DNA from: Membranipora membranacea | Taxonomy: Eukaryota; Bryozoa; Gymnolaemata; Cheilostomatida; Membraniporidae | NCBI GenBank assembly: GCA_914767715.1 | Contig: OU612067.1 | Location: 32,836,162 to 32,900,161, forward strand | Length of the DNA: 64,000 nt | Reading direction: 5' to 3' | In this document: one piece after another, positions 1 to 11,429 of the stretch | Layout of the letters: each line of letters starts with the position of its first letter | Position numbering within the stretch: position 1 is the stretch's first letter | Position numbers and translations under genes: made by a program | The notes under the pieces: generated by a model | Database searches by the model: none | What the model saw: the letters and a program-made list of their open reading frames with translations, nothing else | What the model was told of the DNA's origin: nothing

Positions 1-166
1 CTAAGAAAAGAGTGGATGTCCGCACAACAGCCACACAACACCCAGCAGTTAGAGCGAGTCCAACCCAGGCAAACAAAGATATACCTAGTGGTGCCCATAG
101 ACTGGTACCATGCTCTGCACTAACACTCATATACCTCGGTCTAGTGTTAGCTATAGCTAAGTTTAC
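1..166 (-). CDS. Partial exon with a membrane-spanning segment, unknown protein
   Basis: Read on the minus strand, a clean acceptor (TATATCACAG, ending at 167) is followed by an open frame of about 55 codons to the window edge. The last 35 residues contain a hydrophobic stretch of about 23 residues (from SLWAPLGISLFAWVGLAL onwards) followed by VVR, which looks like one transmembrane helix with a basic cytoplasmic end. I do not recognise the family. It lies downstream of the terminal exon at 732-973 on the same strand, so it is probably the next minus-strand gene or an alternative 3' end of the same gene. Low to moderate confidence: the open frame is short and the other exons lie outside the window. 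Confidence 0.4.
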
Positions 167-731
167 CTGTGATATACTAGTCGTATGAGATGTGGCTAAC
201 TCCTGAATCACAGGATCTGTATTTAGGTATAGAGGAAAAGACTAGCTTGTTGATCATGTAGGACTGTCAATAACCAGTGAAGAATTTCTAAATACCAGTA
301 ACACAGATATAACAGATATACTGTAGTCTGACTCATTGATACTCCAGATGATTTGTAAACAAAACATTAAATGTATACGTACAAATTAAACGACTTTTAA
401 AAAAGCATCTATATCAAACATTAACCAACCATTTGGTTGTCTGCTGATTTGTGATTTGTTTGCTTTGGGGGGCAGACTGTGGACTGATCCTCTGCCATCA
501 TTACTTTGAGATTTCATAAGATCTAAAAATAAGAGGAGACGATCAGTTGATATGAAAATGACAATTTACTCGCTTCATGATCGTGAAGTCCTGCTAACAT
601 TTATACTGTTATAGCATCTCGAGACCCAGTTCTCCTCAACCATCTCTGAAATCATGGCTTCTGACAGATTGATGATGCATTTCAAAACAACACATTAATT
701 TTAGAAGCCTCAAAGACACATTAGTGAATCA
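167..731. other. Non-coding interval
   Basis: No coding exon, repeat or regulatory site could be supported here. It separates the membrane-segment exon from the 3'-terminal exon of the gene ending at 732. Confidence 0.4.
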
Positions 732-2380
732 TTAGGCAGCTGTCGATGAGTTATATAACTGAATCATACATTGTTTTTGAGGTGAGTCCCTTTTTGTGAC
801 AGTATCGATCCTTTCTTCTTGTCGACTGTATGTAGGTATATGATCTATATCAGAGTCTGCAGGTCTGTGACTGTCCATATCACTGGCTGGGTTACCACAT
901 ACTAGGGAGACCAGTGAGCCATCCGGTGTCTTCTCTCGAGCATTAAATGTCAGATCCATCACGTTAGCAGTGTCTGAAAGACCGATACAGCAGTTAGCTA
1001 AGTTAATCGTGGGTGAGCAGTTGTTAGGTGAATTTGTCATTACCAACAACTTAATAAGGCTATTGCATGCATATGCTATTAGATATTGTAGTGAAGTGAG
1101 GTGGACTAGTTCTTTGAGAATAACCCCAATATCAAATACTTGGCCTTGCTTTGGTGTCCTTGTGATTGTATGTACAACACAGGTATGTCTGTCATACGGC
1201 TGCAAAACAGAAAACTCTTTGATTATAGAGGACATGCTTGATCAAAGCTATGAAAATGTCTGTCAAGCGGAATGGAGCTCAATTTTAATAACCTACCATA
1301 AATATTTATCTACATACCGAATGGCTTTGACTCTTCCTTGTCCCGTTTACTTGGCGGTTGCTCATTGTACAGTTCCAGTAGAGAACTTGTAGGTGGTACA
1401 GAATTAACTTCTCTCATCAGTGGCTTGTGAGTCATAGCCAACGACTTAGCGCTACCCTTCTGTCGAGCGGTGGCATTCGCTACAAAGTTACTAGTAGATT
1501 TTACTGTGTAGACTTAAATAGTTATAACGAAATATACTGGTATCTACTATGAGTGATAAAACTGAAGGAAGCAGGAAGTTATTACAGTGAGTATGAGATT
1601 CACAGCAATACCCAGCATAGAGTGACAGTTAGCCGAGTTACTGATATGTAGAGGTCATTGTCTTGGAGCATGATAGAAGAACAGGAGCGAAAAGTCGCAA
1701 CGTAGTTTGGCACTCAGGTGTTTTATCTTTTTCAATAGTGTATCCACTGGTAACAACACAGATAACATTGGTGAGCTTTTATATCAGCTGTTTCACCAGT
1801 TAACATTTAATGTTTGTTGTTGGGAGATTTTAATATTCAACCTAAAACTATCCCTAGGACTCCAATAAAGTACTCATGTTCAGATGGTTGCCACTTGCCA
1901 GAGATAGCTGAGGCCAATTTTTGACTGTCTTTGAATCAGACATAGATATTTATAAGAATTCCTGTGATAGTATTGTTTAACTTTCAAGCTTTGCAGAACT
2001 TAATGAGAGGTAAATACTACTTAGATCAAGTTTCATCAAATTCACCTGCATTTGGAGTCGCTCCCCGTCGGGCCACCTACAGAAAATTAGAGTTGGTAGC
2101 TGCTCCAATTGCAGGCAAATTAGATAAAAACTGGATCAGGACACTATAATAATGCTCATCGCCATGAACCTTTGTACCTATTTACTGATTCAACCCGAGA
2201 AACCAAACTTTATGATATAATATTAGCAAGGAGCGACAGCGTTACTCCTTGATATGAGTATTTATTGTATTGTACTTACTAGTACTGTTAGGTGTGTATC
2301 CAGTAGGATAAGTGATAGAGAAGGACGATGTGTTAGATCTTCTCTCGTTTATATTATCACTGTCTGTCTGCTTCAGAGTC
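732..2380 (-). CDS. C-terminal exons of an unrecognised Ser/Thr/Pro-rich protein
   Basis: Three minus-strand exons join in frame with standard splice sites: 2380..2280 (acceptor GTATTTCAG, donor GTAAGT), 1479..1318 (acceptor CTTTGTAG, donor GTATGT) and 973..732 (acceptor GGTCTTTCAG, stop TAA at 734-732). Junction phases agree (phase 1 at both junctions), which is strong evidence for real exons. They encode about 167 residues rich in Ser, Thr, Pro, Asp and Asn with no predicted membrane segment. Stretches such as SKRDKEESKPF and PTYSRQEERIDTV suggest a disordered cytoplasmic tail, as in receptors or adhesion proteins; that is inference only. The upstream exons were not found, so the N-terminus and function are unknown. 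Introns are 336 bp at 982-1317 region and 800 bp at 1480-2279; I see nothing else in them. Confidence 0.55.
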
Positions 2381-3754
2381 CTGAAATACCGTTATATCAA
2401 CATGTGGTAATAATGAGTATAGAGAATATGAGGTGTACGCTGCAGGCTGACAATCTACGATACTCTACAGGTGTAAATATCAGCTAGTTTTGGAGTGACT
2501 TAATGTTAGCTAGCCCTAATTTATCATGATCGACTAAGGTGGGAATTTATAAGGCAATCAGGTAAGAAAAGGTTAGCTAGTTTTAAATGTTACTTTTCAC
2601 ACATATGCCATACAGTAAAACCTCGAGAGTAGATGGTTTCGTCAGCAGTAGTGTACTACTGGGTGCTGTTAATTTACCTGATTGGGACCGGACTATCTTG
2701 TGGAACCGCAATCCACAGGCTGTAAAGCTCATAAAATCTCAGCGGGCCATAAAGAGTGCATCAAGAAGACTAAAACTTGTCAAGTTTGCCAGGAGAGCTA
2801 AGATAACAACTAACCTTTTTGATGTGGGAGATGATCTTTTCATTTTTGAGCAGTTCGTCACCTGAGAGTTCACCTAAATACTTTTCAGAATTTCAAAAAG
2901 TACAGGGTTTTAATATGGAGAAATTGGATTGCAAATCATACTACTAAGCTGGCACAAGAAAAGGCATTATAACGGAGAGATGCTGACTAAAATGAACGCT
3001 TTGCTGTCACCTTTCTGTAAAGCGCAGTGCATTACCCATGTTGTGTGTTTTTTCTATGGTATAATAATTACCTTACCTCACAAAAAAGCAAATAAATCTC
3101 TATAGATATGTTCACTCGTATCACTTGATTAGATGCTATTGACTCCGCAGTCCGCACAGAGAAAATATCACCAGAATATCGAACCAAGCTTCTTTGGAAA
3201 TTTGATGAGAGATTTAAAGATGGTGCAATGTGAAAAAAAGACAACAGTCTTCATTTAGGAAGCAAAAATATCATCATAATGGTTGCTTGCTTCATTTTTC
3301 TCTTCTGGAAAGAGGCGTGTTCTTGCAGCATAGTAAGAATCAGGTGACATTGCTCATTCATGTTGCTTGTGATTCAAATCGAATCTTGGCCGAGATGAAA
3401 ACAGAGTGGTTTCAACTTGGGCTTGGCATACTCATCAACAAGGTGAAACTCACAGTCTATGGCAATAGCTAAAATTATGATAAAGTAGATGCAGGGACAC
3501 AGCAACCACTATCACCTTTGTACCCATAGCTCTGCAGGAAATGTAAAGTTTTGCATGATTCTACAGGCTGCACACATCCTGGACGTGCAGATACGCACAG
3601 AATAACGTGTGAGAAAGGGTAATAATTGGCACTCTATCAGATAACATGCTTGTGTAACACTCGCGTATCATCACCATATGTTACTTCTCAGATTTATAAT
3701 GATAAACTCATACGTCTTTGCCCTTGAAACTCTAGAATATCTAATAACTGACCA
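2381..3754. other. Interval without a supported gene
   Basis: Contains open frames of 80-92 codons on the plus strand (2587-2865, 3230-3472) with no recognisable domain. On the minus strand near 2850-2760 a short frame with a signal-like hydrophobic run could be an upstream exon of the gene at 732-2380, but I could not connect it with consistent splice phases. Confidence 0.3.
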
Positions 3755-3763
3755 TATATAAGG
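3755..3763 (+). promoter_or_regulatory. TATA box of the cysteine-rich peptide gene
   Basis: The sequence TATATAAGG lies about 110 bp upstream of the ATG at 3867. A start site near 3785-3790 would give a 5' UTR of about 80 nt. A strong TATA box is typical of inducible or tissue-restricted secreted-peptide genes. Confidence 0.55.
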
Positions 3764-3866
3764 ACGAGATCCAGAGAACAAAATTCAGATTCAGCTAAGC
3801 TCTTTCAGAGAAGACGACGAAAAAACATCTTAACTTTATATCTCAGGAACATCCATCTTATTCATC

Positions 3867-4674
3867 ATGATTGGGTGAGTACATGAATACCTGCATCTAA
3901 TGGGAACTGGAATGTTTGGGATACAATTGAGCAAAAGAGAACATCTAATGTCAATGATTCAGGCGTTTGATTTGCGTGTCTGGCATCCTATAGATCAAGC
4001 TTAATCTAATTGCCTGCTTTCCGGTTGCATCCTCCCACTGGTCTTGCTGTAGGCCTTTGCCTGCGGCGTGACCAGTGGATCAGATGCAACTCCGAATGCA
4101 GGCAAATGGACTAAACTTGGTCTAGGCATCGTACACTGACAAAAGCGGTGCACCCTTTGTAATAATAGATTGATCGTTTTTTTATTCTTGTAGAAAACTA
4201 TTGATCTGTTTGATGGTGATCATCGTCTCAGCATTGGCACTACCAGGTAGGCATCTATCGATCACTTTGTGGTAAATTGTAACAGCTATCTGATGTATGA
4301 ATATTACATTGATGAAATATTAGGAGTTGCCCGCTCGAGCCTAGAAAACTCCTTACTCAAAATTGTTCTCAATCGGTGGTGTTTGTAAAGCCTGGTTTAC
4401 ACATTTGATTCATCATTGTAATCTTAACTACAAATAACTGGTGTGGATGTATACATAAATCCTACACAAACATCTCAAATGATTATGTCTCTATTTGACA
4501 GGTACTGGAGAGCCATGCAAAGCTAACTGGGCTCAGCAGGTGGATGTGAGCGGAGTGTGCGCTGTTAACTGTATGGGATCAGATATCCCCGTAGGCATCG
4601 ACTCTAACACAGGAAAGAGCCCGTGTGCTAACTACAACGTCTGCTGTGTCGGGTACAAAGCATTCGGATATTAA
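3867..4674 (+). CDS. Secreted six-cysteine peptide, beta/big-defensin-like spacing
   Basis: Three exons, 3867-3874, 4194-4246 and 4502-4674, all with GT-AG borders and matching phases, encode 77 residues. Exons 1-2 give a signal peptide of about 20 residues (short start, K, a Leu/Ile/Val core, then ALALPG). Exon 3 encodes the mature domain of about 57 residues with six cysteines spaced C-x14-C-x3-C-x17-C-x5-CC. The CxxxC, the distant fourth Cys and the terminal CC resemble beta-defensin and big-defensin domains, though the first and third loops are longer than usual. A polyadenylation signal AATAAA lies near 4755. The likely role is a secreted antimicrobial or venom-like peptide; the gene structure is well supported, the family assignment is inference. 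Intron 1 contains a hairpin repeat (3988-4127). Confidence 0.6.
3988..4127. repeat. Short hairpin MITE-like repeat, copy 1
   Basis: About 140 bp whose ends are imperfect inverted repeats: TAGATCAAGCTTAATC and ATTGCCTGC on the left return as GCAGGCAAATGGACTAAAC on the right, with CACTGGTC/GACCAGTG nearer the centre. Related copies sit at 5436-5560, 13089-13187 and 34625-34730. The family is non-coding and lies in introns or intergenic DNA. Confidence 0.5.
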
Positions 4675-4679
4675 AGATT

Positions 4680-6360
4680 TCCCAAACTGCCAAAGCTTGT
4701 AGAACAATTTATTTTTCAATTTTTGACTGTGCACAATTTGCTATGATGTATTACAAATAAATATGAAACCACAACAAAACATGTATAGTCTGTTTGCTCA
4801 TATCGCCTTTTCAATGATATCAAACAAAAAGTGCAAATCAAACATACTTAGTTGTAAAAGGAAAGCTGCAGATCTGTATACTAATACCGATTTTCACAGC
4901 CTGGTGCAGTGCAAAGTCAGCCCATCTCATTAACAAACTAAATTCAAATCAGGTTGAGCCAATTCCGGCCTACATAATCCAAACTGAAATCTGGGTTTAC
5001 TGGCCTATCTGGTTACTGTCAGAATAATCATCAAATTACAAATTTGGCACATTATGCATATCCCAACAACAATAATTAATATAATATATATATATATTTA
5101 TCACATAGTAACGATATATTTGTCTGAATCAGTTGATCTGCATGTTATATATGGCCATGATGCATCGTTCTGAGCATCAACCATATTGGATTCAGGCATA
5201 AAACGCCAGAGAGCAAGCCCAACATAAATATCTAGGCCTAGGAGTTATAGCCACGTGAAATGGTAGGTATTGCTCATAAGTTAAAAGCAAAGGAGTGTAA
5301 AAATGATCATGTCAATCGTGTGCCACATGTAATATGCTGAGACAGCCTTCAGCTTCATGAAAAGAGCACTGAATCCTCCCTATTAAACTAATTGTGACAA
5401 GCCGATTCATCAACTGTACACTGAATGCGATTTATCCTCTAGATTAAGTTTGATTCAGCTGGCCTGTATACCAGTCGCTCCCCCTCCACCGATAAGTTGG
5501 CTTATCAGAGGAGATGGAGCAACATGGAATGCAGGCACACTGGACGGAACTTGATCCATTTAATTCCAAACATATTTGGAGCTAAACTAAACTTGAAAGC
5601 AAGTGCTTTTCAAGATGTAAACTGGCTTGCACAGATTTCAGTCATTCAGGATGACTCTGGTGTATTAGAGAAAGTAATTTAATGCAGAAAAGTTCCCATC
5701 ACAATTTGGAAATTGATTTGAATATCAAAAGAGCGGGAAAATACTCATCTCCAATGCTGAACGAAGATCGCTAGTTTGCTTTCATGGATAAATGGCAATA
5801 ATTTATTCTCGCTATAACTTAGCTTATAACAGCTTATCATTGCTAACGAAATGATTTCTATACAACATGTAGCACCAATATTTTATATGCTTCAGATATA
5901 TAAGTTTAGCTAGATCAGATAATCAGGTAACGTTACATACTATATAGACTAATACTAGGACATATGTAAACATATCACAACGTAAAATACGATAATAAAC
6001 GGTCCACCAAATGCAGTAAAACTGTAGAGAAAATAAGGAATGTTCTGTTTATCCGTCACTTTACACCACCCACTTTAGGGTCCTACGACTAATAGCCTTA
6101 GATATCATGAGACATGACAACAAACGCTTATACTGATTATTGAATGCTGGCTGAAGTGAGTGATCGGACGGACCGTTGAAAATCAAAGTTTGGGCGTTCA
6201 AAATAAAATCAAAACCCTGCAGAAATTGTGAAAACAGAATAGGAAAATAGCAATGACCAATAAAACAACTTAAATAAGCTAATACAACAAGAAGATAGAT
6301 GATGATTATTTCACCCCGTAATGATTCTTGTTGTTTCCGAGTGAATATATAAAGACTGTG
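4680..6360. other. Intergenic region with a hairpin repeat and microsatellite
   Basis: Holds the 3' flank of the cysteine-rich gene, an (AT)n tract near 5079-5098, a diverged copy of the hairpin repeat at 5436-5560 (shared GAATGCAGGCA and AACTTGATC ends), and the 3' flank of STX16. A 61-codon open frame at 5497-5682 overlaps the repeat and is not considered a gene. Confidence 0.4.
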
Positions 6361-9300
6361 TCAGTGACTAGTTTTAGCGATGAGTATAATTATGAGAATT
6401 ACACATACCCCTGCGAGTATGAGAATAAATAACATCTTACGATTCTTTTTGTGATATTTTTCAGCTTGTACTAACTGTTTATGGCCTTCCTCGACGTGGA
6501 CCGTAGTCTGTTCTATATTATAATCTATCCGATCTAATACTGTACCCTGTGCGTGAGAGAAAGTGAGAGAAGCTTACTAACTGACTTGCATTATGGGTAA
6601 CAGTCAGCATTTAGGATCTGGAAATTGAGCGACATATTTAAATCATATTCCCCAGCAAGGAACTACATATGTTGGTGGGTTCTTCCTACTTTTCAAATCC
6701 ATTTAGAAAATTGTCCAGATAGGGTTTGACAGTGGATCCTGGTAGGGATTTTGAGCTGATTGCAATGGATATGTTGTACTTTACATAATTGGCCATTTAT
6801 TATGCGACATTATGTATGATACATAATCACCATTGCAACCAGCTCTTAAACTGTACCATAAAGAAAACTGTTGCATTTTTCAATCACTTTTGGCAGGGGC
6901 TGCCACCAGACTACATCATAAGAAACCCATAACTATTAAACTTCTGGTACAAGTCTTGCTTGGACTGGCATAATGATTTGAGAAAAAAAAATTGACAGCT
7001 TAACTTCTTACCTGATCCACTATCATAGTGGCCAAGTCTTTGAATATAATATTGAGGTCTACTATAGACTTAGCTATATTCTTTATTTCCTGTTCTCGTT
7101 GTACTACAGCTTGTGTGTTCTCTTGTACGACCTGCATGTGCTCCCTCGCAATGTGCTCCCTCGCAAAGTCCTACCAAAACATATACATCAATATGTAAGG
7201 TAAGCTCGTACACAAGGGTAGCCTGTCTTGACAAGCTTTGTTCGGTGGTGGGGGTTCCCACAAGGTTTGATTACGCAGCATCACAAAAATCACAGCCCAA
7301 GACCTACGACTAAAATCAAAGTTTTTTTAGTTTACCATTATTAAAACACATGTTTTATAAATGATCGGAGAAATACTTCAAAATCAAATTGTCACATTGC
7401 ATTCACTATTTCCTGTAAATCAAACTATTCAGAGTAATAGCTGATTGTCCACTCTTGGATATATTTCATCTGTGAGAGGACAACTCTGAGTTACAAATAA
7501 ACAAGATTAGATTTACAGCCAGTCACGGACATATGTAGTTTACCTTATCATAGAGATCTATTTCCTCAAATCCCTGATTATCGAGTTCATGAGTGTCTAC
7601 AGTATTACTGAATAAGTGTGCGGCTCGGTCCTCTCGTCCCTTCATTTCTGTACAATATTAATACAGATACAAATATAGGTACACTAGAGAAGAAAAAATT
7701 TAGCAAGAGTTCCTTTTAGCATAGAATGGGGCTGATTCAATGATGGTTAGTGCGTAATATTGGCTAGATGAGAATGTAACCTATAACAAATAAAGAGAGT
7801 GAGTGAATTTTAGCTAGCTAGGACAAGCATGTAGGAAATGGTGAAATTTCCATTCCGCGATAAGTTTCATTATCTACACCTACGGCATACACAAAACATA
7901 CAATAACACAAATATCATGTCAGCAGTTCATGACTACATAACAGTGTACACACAGAATAGGGTATCAGGTTTTTATGATGATATGATCATCACATCAAAA
8001 CAGTATTTTGGAGATTAGAGGTTATATTAAGGAGGCAATCATTAGTCATTAGTCAAAAATTAATACAGCACAAGATCAGTGACAGTAATGTCATTGATTG
8101 ACTAGCAAAGTTTATCTACAGGGTGAGTAAATATAGAGTAGATGATGAGAAAACTTTTGACTTTTGACAATATTATGAGCGGCTCGAATTATTGCCGCAT
8201 ACTCTACAGCGGTATATAATTTGCTATAGAGAGAGATTTCAATGTAAACAGTAGCCAATGTTAGAAGGCACTTACTTTCAAGATAGTCTGATTGCGTTTT
8301 TCTGAATTCCCCAGAGAGGTCCTGAAGTTCTCGGGCTAATGATGACATCACATTACGAGCTAGCTTAGCCTGCTGAGGGCTCGGACATTTATTAATCTTA
8401 CTATTCACTCTTGAGACAAGAACTTGGCACTGCTGAAACATCTACAAATATAATCACCAACTTATAATAAAATGTACATTAGTGACATCCCTAACATCAC
8501 TACCTCAATTCTCGTATCTGTTTAAATGGACTGATTGCCATGATATGTACCTACTGATATATTAACTCGTCAAGGTACCAGGGGGTCTTTACTGAAGCAA
8601 GTTATCACTATCACATCGCTCAAAATTATCAGTCACTTGGTCTTTCAATTAGACAAATTCGTTTCCAAATCGCTCACTCAGAATGTATATAGTTCCATCA
8701 ATGGCTGAGCGATCTGAAAGCGAGAGGCTAGCAGGTATCGCTCAGTCACTGAGTGAGCGATCAGATTGCGATTTTTCTAATTGAAAGACCCCCAGCGTGA
8801 TCTTACTAAGTTGACCAAGCTCTTTTATGTTGAGCCGTGCAGAGATCTTCATAAAAATAGGGTAACATTTAGCCAATCAGTTGAGGTTGGAGTATGTGTG
8901 ATGAACTGCTGGTTGAATTGTTTTAAACAAGTGTGGGCTACATCAAAAGGTAGGGTTTACATAAGTGTCGGTGTGAACTTGGTACCTGGTTCATTTATCA
9001 GGGTCTCCCTACACAACAAAATGAGACACAGCAATCAGTTAGTATATATATTAACATACTCTGGTAACACGGGCGGTGTGATCCTCGATAACATGTTCCT
9101 CATCAATACTATCGTCTAGTGTCGGCCTGTTAAGATGTCGAGTATGGAGAGACGATAACTCCATCACTAAAGTAAACCAAGTATAGATTGATATTAAAGG
9201 TATATGCTCTGCTGCCATTTGATGAACTAGGACACCTCCTAACAAGTTACAGGGATTTTTTTATTTGTGTTGAATATGATGCGCATTTCTTACAACTATA

Positions 9301-10725
9301 TCCTCAAAATTAACCTGGCAGCTGTGAACTAGTAGGGAATATTGTTTCTAGTGATTGCATAGTAGTCACTCCCTTAACATCCGCCAGGGTTGAGATGACT
9401 AGCAAATACTCAAGTAAAAAGCTTGCAATGATTGGAGAAGTTTACACATAGTTCTAGTAAGTAGATTCAAGCATAGTCAGTTTGGATGGGTGGTGTGCCG
9501 GTATCGATCAAATTATCATATTTATTGTTGGAATAGATCTGGTCTGACTACTAGGCCTTACTTTATCTAGGGGCTCAGTCTCACAACCCGCATTTTTTGG
9601 AGGAATAATCTACTTACTCTCTCTTTTTATGACTGGAATTTGTCTTTGGACCTCTTCAACACTATCAACCCTACAACACATATCACAAAATTGAATACCA
9701 AAGCACAAAATCATTCATCATCAAGCCATTGTGTGTACACAAGGATGTTACCCGTTGCGGCCACGTGTGCTGTAAGCTTATATTTATGATGTAGTCAAGT
9801 GGAAAATACTCAAAACTTCCTCACAACATGCGGAGTTTTCAGGCACCAGTTGTCAGCAACTGGTCAAAGTGACCTTACAAAACACAAAAATAAATTGTAG
9901 GCCTAATAAATGTTGAAAACATCAGTTGCTTCCAACCATAAAGATGGGCTTTAGTGTTCAACTACAAAACTTACCAGTCAGGTGGTAGAGTCGGTCTGGA
10001 GCCTCTTTGTAGACTGACACTACCTGATTCAACATCAGAGCTGACCAAAGCCGTCCTATCGTCATATGACTGCAAGAAGAGAACACATGCGATTTCAACA
10101 CATTAGAGAAACATGAATTATGCTATTATCCTATGAAGACCATCATCGGTTATTTACAGGGGTGAATATCACCAGCCCAGCGGGGGGTCTGTCAATTAGA
10201 AACAGCGATCCTTTACTAAAGCAAGTTATCACTATCACATCGCTCAAAATTATCACTTGTTTTTTCTTTCATTTAAACAAAATCGCTCAATCAGAATCTA
10301 TATAGCTCCATTAATGGCTGAACGATCCGAAAGCGAGAGCCTAGCAGATACTGAGTGAGTGATCAGATTGTGATTTTGGCTGTTTCTAATTGAAAGACCC
10401 CCCCCCCCCCCCAAGATCTGCTGCAGTGGCTTATTGACAATCCACTTTGTGAGTCTGAGTCATTCAATTAAACCAGAAAATTACCCCTTCAACTTCCTCA
10501 GACAGGTGGGTGTAAGAACTGGAACTGAATATTCTTGTACTGCGTCACAACTGGTGCAGTGTGCACTACAAAAGTGTTCAATTATCATAGTAATCATTGA
10601 TTATTATAAAAAAAAGAAGATAGAAAAGAAACTTTTATACATACAGATTCAGCATAAATGTGTCTGTTCTGGATGGCATTATTTCTCATGAGCATGAAGA
10701 CATCTGTAAGGCTTCTTGTTGCCAT
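6361..10725 (-). CDS. STX16: Syntaxin-16 (t-SNARE), complete
   Basis: Eight minus-strand exons join in phase: 10725-10645, 10069-9975, 9670-9618, 9166-9060, 8441-8276, 7647-7544, 7170-7012 and 6546-6361, giving 316 residues (about 325 in vertebrates). The N-terminus [20 protein letters not shown] matches the syntaxin-16 signature; residues about 65-180 form the Habc region including HLNRPTLDD. The SNARE motif spans about residues 215-275 with the zero-layer Gln in [13 protein letters not shown] at the exon 7/8 junction. A C-terminal anchor follows KKNRK ([19 protein letters not shown]). The protein is the Qa-SNARE for endosome-to-trans-Golgi fusion. Oddity: a 15-bp in-frame duplication ([10 protein letters not shown]) just before the SNARE motif. 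Introns carry two copies of a 200-bp MITE. Very secure. Confidence 0.95.
8581..8793. mobile_element. MITE, GGGGGTCTTT family, copy 1 (STX16 intron 4)
   Basis: A 213-bp element bounded by GGGGGTCTTT and AATTGAAAGACCCCC. Its interior, with repeated ATCGCTCA/TGAGCGAT motifs and GTTATCACTATCACATCGC, is shared with 10182-10412. Compared with that copy the left end lacks the internal part of the inverted repeat. Non-coding; no transposase seen. Confidence 0.65.
10182..10412. mobile_element. MITE, GGGGGTCTTT family, copy 2 (STX16 intron 1)
   Basis: About 230 bp ending in complementary termini: GGGGTCTGTCAATTAGAAA on the left and TTTCTAATTGAAAGACCCC on the right. The right end runs into a poly-C tract of about 15 nt, possibly expanded by slippage. 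The interior is collinear with the copy at 8581-8793. Confidence 0.7.
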
Positions 10726-11429
10726 GTTTGTTGTATCATGTAGAACAAATGGGATCACAGTTGTCTTGGTATATTATTATATTATATTATATCACCAGAT
10801 TGTAACTTATTTCTGGAAACTTTCTTCTAACTTGTTTCAAGAACCGGATGTAACAAGTGATCACAAATAAGCTCCGCCCAAAGAGTTTGTACGCAGATGT
10901 ATGCAGGTAAACTTTTGATTCAGATATCAACGGGATTAAATTTTGTATATAGTCATGAATTATCAAGCTACACAAGTGGAAAAATAAAAAAAGGAAATCT
11001 GCTGGCAACGAAAGAGAAAATAGGGAAACACATATATACTAAGCCCTGAAACAAAAGGAGATCATCACTGTAGAAATTTAGATTGTGCCAAATATAAAGT
11101 AAGTAAGTTAAGCCAGCATTTATCCATTAGTAGTTGAGTGTGACACCATGAGCTAGTAGAGAGCTATCAAATATATAGTCCACACGCTTACCTCCAGTCC
11201 AGGTCAGACTGTTGTTGTAGATAATCCAAGTGGCAACTGCTAGGCCCACATGATGAGATGTGGATATGCTGAATGTTATCATGTGGGGCTAGCATACCTT
11301 CCAACTGAGCGACAGGATCAAAAAAACATTACCGGTCAGGTCCTATCACCTTTACATATCCATATTATGTGCTCCTATCATTATCACCTCTATAATATAT
11401 GATCCTATGATGGTGTGCTTACATTGTAG
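10726..11429. promoter_or_regulatory. Divergent promoter region between STX16 and CCDC25
   Basis: Start codons of STX16 (minus) and CCDC25 (plus) are 704 bp apart with no TATA box close to either. A GCTCCGCCC element (Sp1/KLF-like) at about 10870 is the only recognisable site. The arrangement suggests a shared promoter for two housekeeping genes, by inference. The sequence CTTACATTGTAG directly before the CCDC25 ATG looks like a splice acceptor, so a 5' UTR intron may end there. Confidence 0.45.

Noticed and set aside
2587-2865. 92-codon basic plus-strand frame
   Set aside because: No domain, no splice support and no ortholog recognised; retained only as a note.
7113-7313. Plus-strand 66-codon frame
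   Set aside because: Antisense of STX16 exon 7 and flanking intron.
8781-9119. 112-codon plus-strand frame
   Set aside because: Overlaps STX16 exon 4 in antisense and MITE sequence; no domain.
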